From: UBA3871 sp041797745
Lineage (GTDB): Bacteria; Bacillota; Clostridia; Peptostreptococcales; Anaerovoracaceae
DNA: 6,689 nucleotides
Assembly: GCA_041797745.1 (NCBI GenBank)
Contig: JBHBZU010000018.1
Location: 1 to 6,689, forward strand
Direction of reading: 5' to 3'
Below, one piece after another: positions 6,292 through 6,689 of this stretch; positions within the stretch are counted from its first letter, which is position 1, and the number at the start of each line of letters is the position of its first letter. The position numbers and the translations under genes are program-made. The notes beneath the pieces are model-generated. The model was not told the origin of the DNA, made no database searches, and saw only the letters and a program-made list of their open reading frames with translations.

Positions 6292-6365
6292 GAGCAAAAA
6301 ATATGCCAGAGATAAAAAGAGATGAAAAAAACAGTTAATAAATGGGAAAAAATGTAAACATAACA

Positions 6366-6394
6366 TTGCAAAGAAAGGGGATTTTTGATATGAT
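6366..6394 (+). promoter_or_regulatory. Likely promoter of the RidA gene
   Basis: A -35 TTGCAA (6366-6371, 4 of 6 matches) is separated by exactly 17 bp from a -10 TATGAT (6389-6394, 5 of 6 matches). Initiation near 6401 would give a leader of about 68 nt. The leader contains a tandem copy of CAATATTA (6412-6419 and 6420-6427) and the weak Shine-Dalgarno AAAGGG (6455-6460), 8 bases before the ATG. Confidence 0.6.
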
Positions 6395-6468
6395 GTAAGG
6401 GCATAAATTTGCAATATTACAATATTATAAGAATTATTATTAAGGATAAATGAGAAAGGGAAATTATT

Positions 6469-6689
6469 ATGGCAACATTAGATATTAAAAAGAATGTAGT
6501 AAACACACCTAAAGCATCGGCTGCTATCGGTCCTTATTCACAGGCTATAGATTGTGGAGCTTTTCTTTGGACAAGCGGGCAGATTCCACTTGATTCCGCA
6601 ACAGGAGCTTTAGTTGGAACAGAGATTAAGGAACAGACAAGACAAGCATTGGAAAACCTTAAAGCAATTCTGACAGAAGCAGGGCTCAC
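6469..6689 (+). CDS. ridA: RidA-family enamine/imine deaminase, N-terminal part
   Basis: The first 73 codons of a gene that runs off the right edge. The protein begins MATLDIKKNVVNTPKASAAIG and contains GPYSQAIDCG, LWTSGQIPLD and EQTRQALENLKAILTEAGL, which mark the N-terminal half of the small RidA (YjgF/YER057c/UK114) proteins, usually about 125-130 residues long. These trimeric cytoplasmic enzymes hydrolyse reactive 2-aminoacrylate and related enamines or imines to keto acids and ammonia, protecting PLP enzymes from damage. The catalytic arginine of the family lies beyond the window, so activity cannot be confirmed and a non-catalytic Rid subfamily member remains possible. The start is set by the ATG with AAAGGG 8 bases upstream. 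It is transcribed away from the regulator operon. Proximity to serine dehydratase, whose reaction passes through aminoacrylate, is consistent with the role. Confidence 0.92.
   Translation, partial: MATLDIKKNVVNTPKASAAIGPYSQAIDCGAFLWTSGQIPLDSATGALVGTEIKEQTRQALENLKAILTEAGL

Noticed and set aside
6217..6414. 65-codon minus-strand frame between the regulator and RidA genes
   Set aside because: It begins with TTG and has no ribosome binding site. It is rich in Phe/Leu/Ile as expected from AT-rich DNA, and it covers the RidA promoter and the Pho-box-like repeats.

Overview
The window looks like chromosomal DNA from a low- to mid-GC Gram-positive anaerobe of the Bacillota, most likely class Clostridia. 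The signs are strong AAAGGAG/GGAGG ribosome binding sites, a two-subunit oxygen-sensitive iron-sulfur L-serine dehydratase, a fused Na/Pi cotransporter-PhoU protein, and a relic of an S-layer-homology (SLH) protein. I cannot name the genus from this sequence.

Layout. Positions 1-88 (+) hold the last 28 codons of the elongation factor Tu gene, followed by a perfect GNRA-loop terminator. Positions 89-643 have no intact gene. This stretch contains the decayed C-terminal end of an SLH-domain protein (about 167-339, +), a strong 20-bp hairpin terminator (385-430), and a cluster of three hairpins (454-551). Behind the hairpins is a perfect extended -10 promoter pointing leftward (586-594), which together could make a small RNA of about 195 nt.

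Five genes then lie on the minus strand. In order of transcription they are: an OmpR-family response regulator (5518-6183), a PhoR-like histidine kinase (ends at 4157) joined to it by a TGATG overlap, a Na/Pi cotransporter with a C-terminal PhoU-like domain (2352-4094), and the beta (1550-2224) and alpha (644-1522) subunits of L-serine dehydratase. The first three form a likely phosphate-sensing and uptake operon. The two serine dehydratase genes form a second unit with their own promoter around 2296-2324, and a palindrome overlaps its -10 element. At the right edge, divergently transcribed, is the 5' part of a RidA-family imine deaminase gene (6469 onward, +).

How the genes fit together. Upstream of the response regulator is a run of six TTTACA-like hexamers, mostly 11-12 bp apart. 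This resembles the direct-repeat Pho box bound by PhoP/PhoB proteins of Gram-positive bacteria, so the operon is probably autoregulated by phosphate. SdaAA/SdaAB turn serine into pyruvate and ammonia through a 2-aminoacrylate intermediate. RidA hydrolyses such enamines, so its closeness to the sda genes makes chemical sense. No complete new system is evident. The least ordinary items are the candidate small RNA locus, the Pho-box-like array, the SLH relic and the sda operator-like palindrome.
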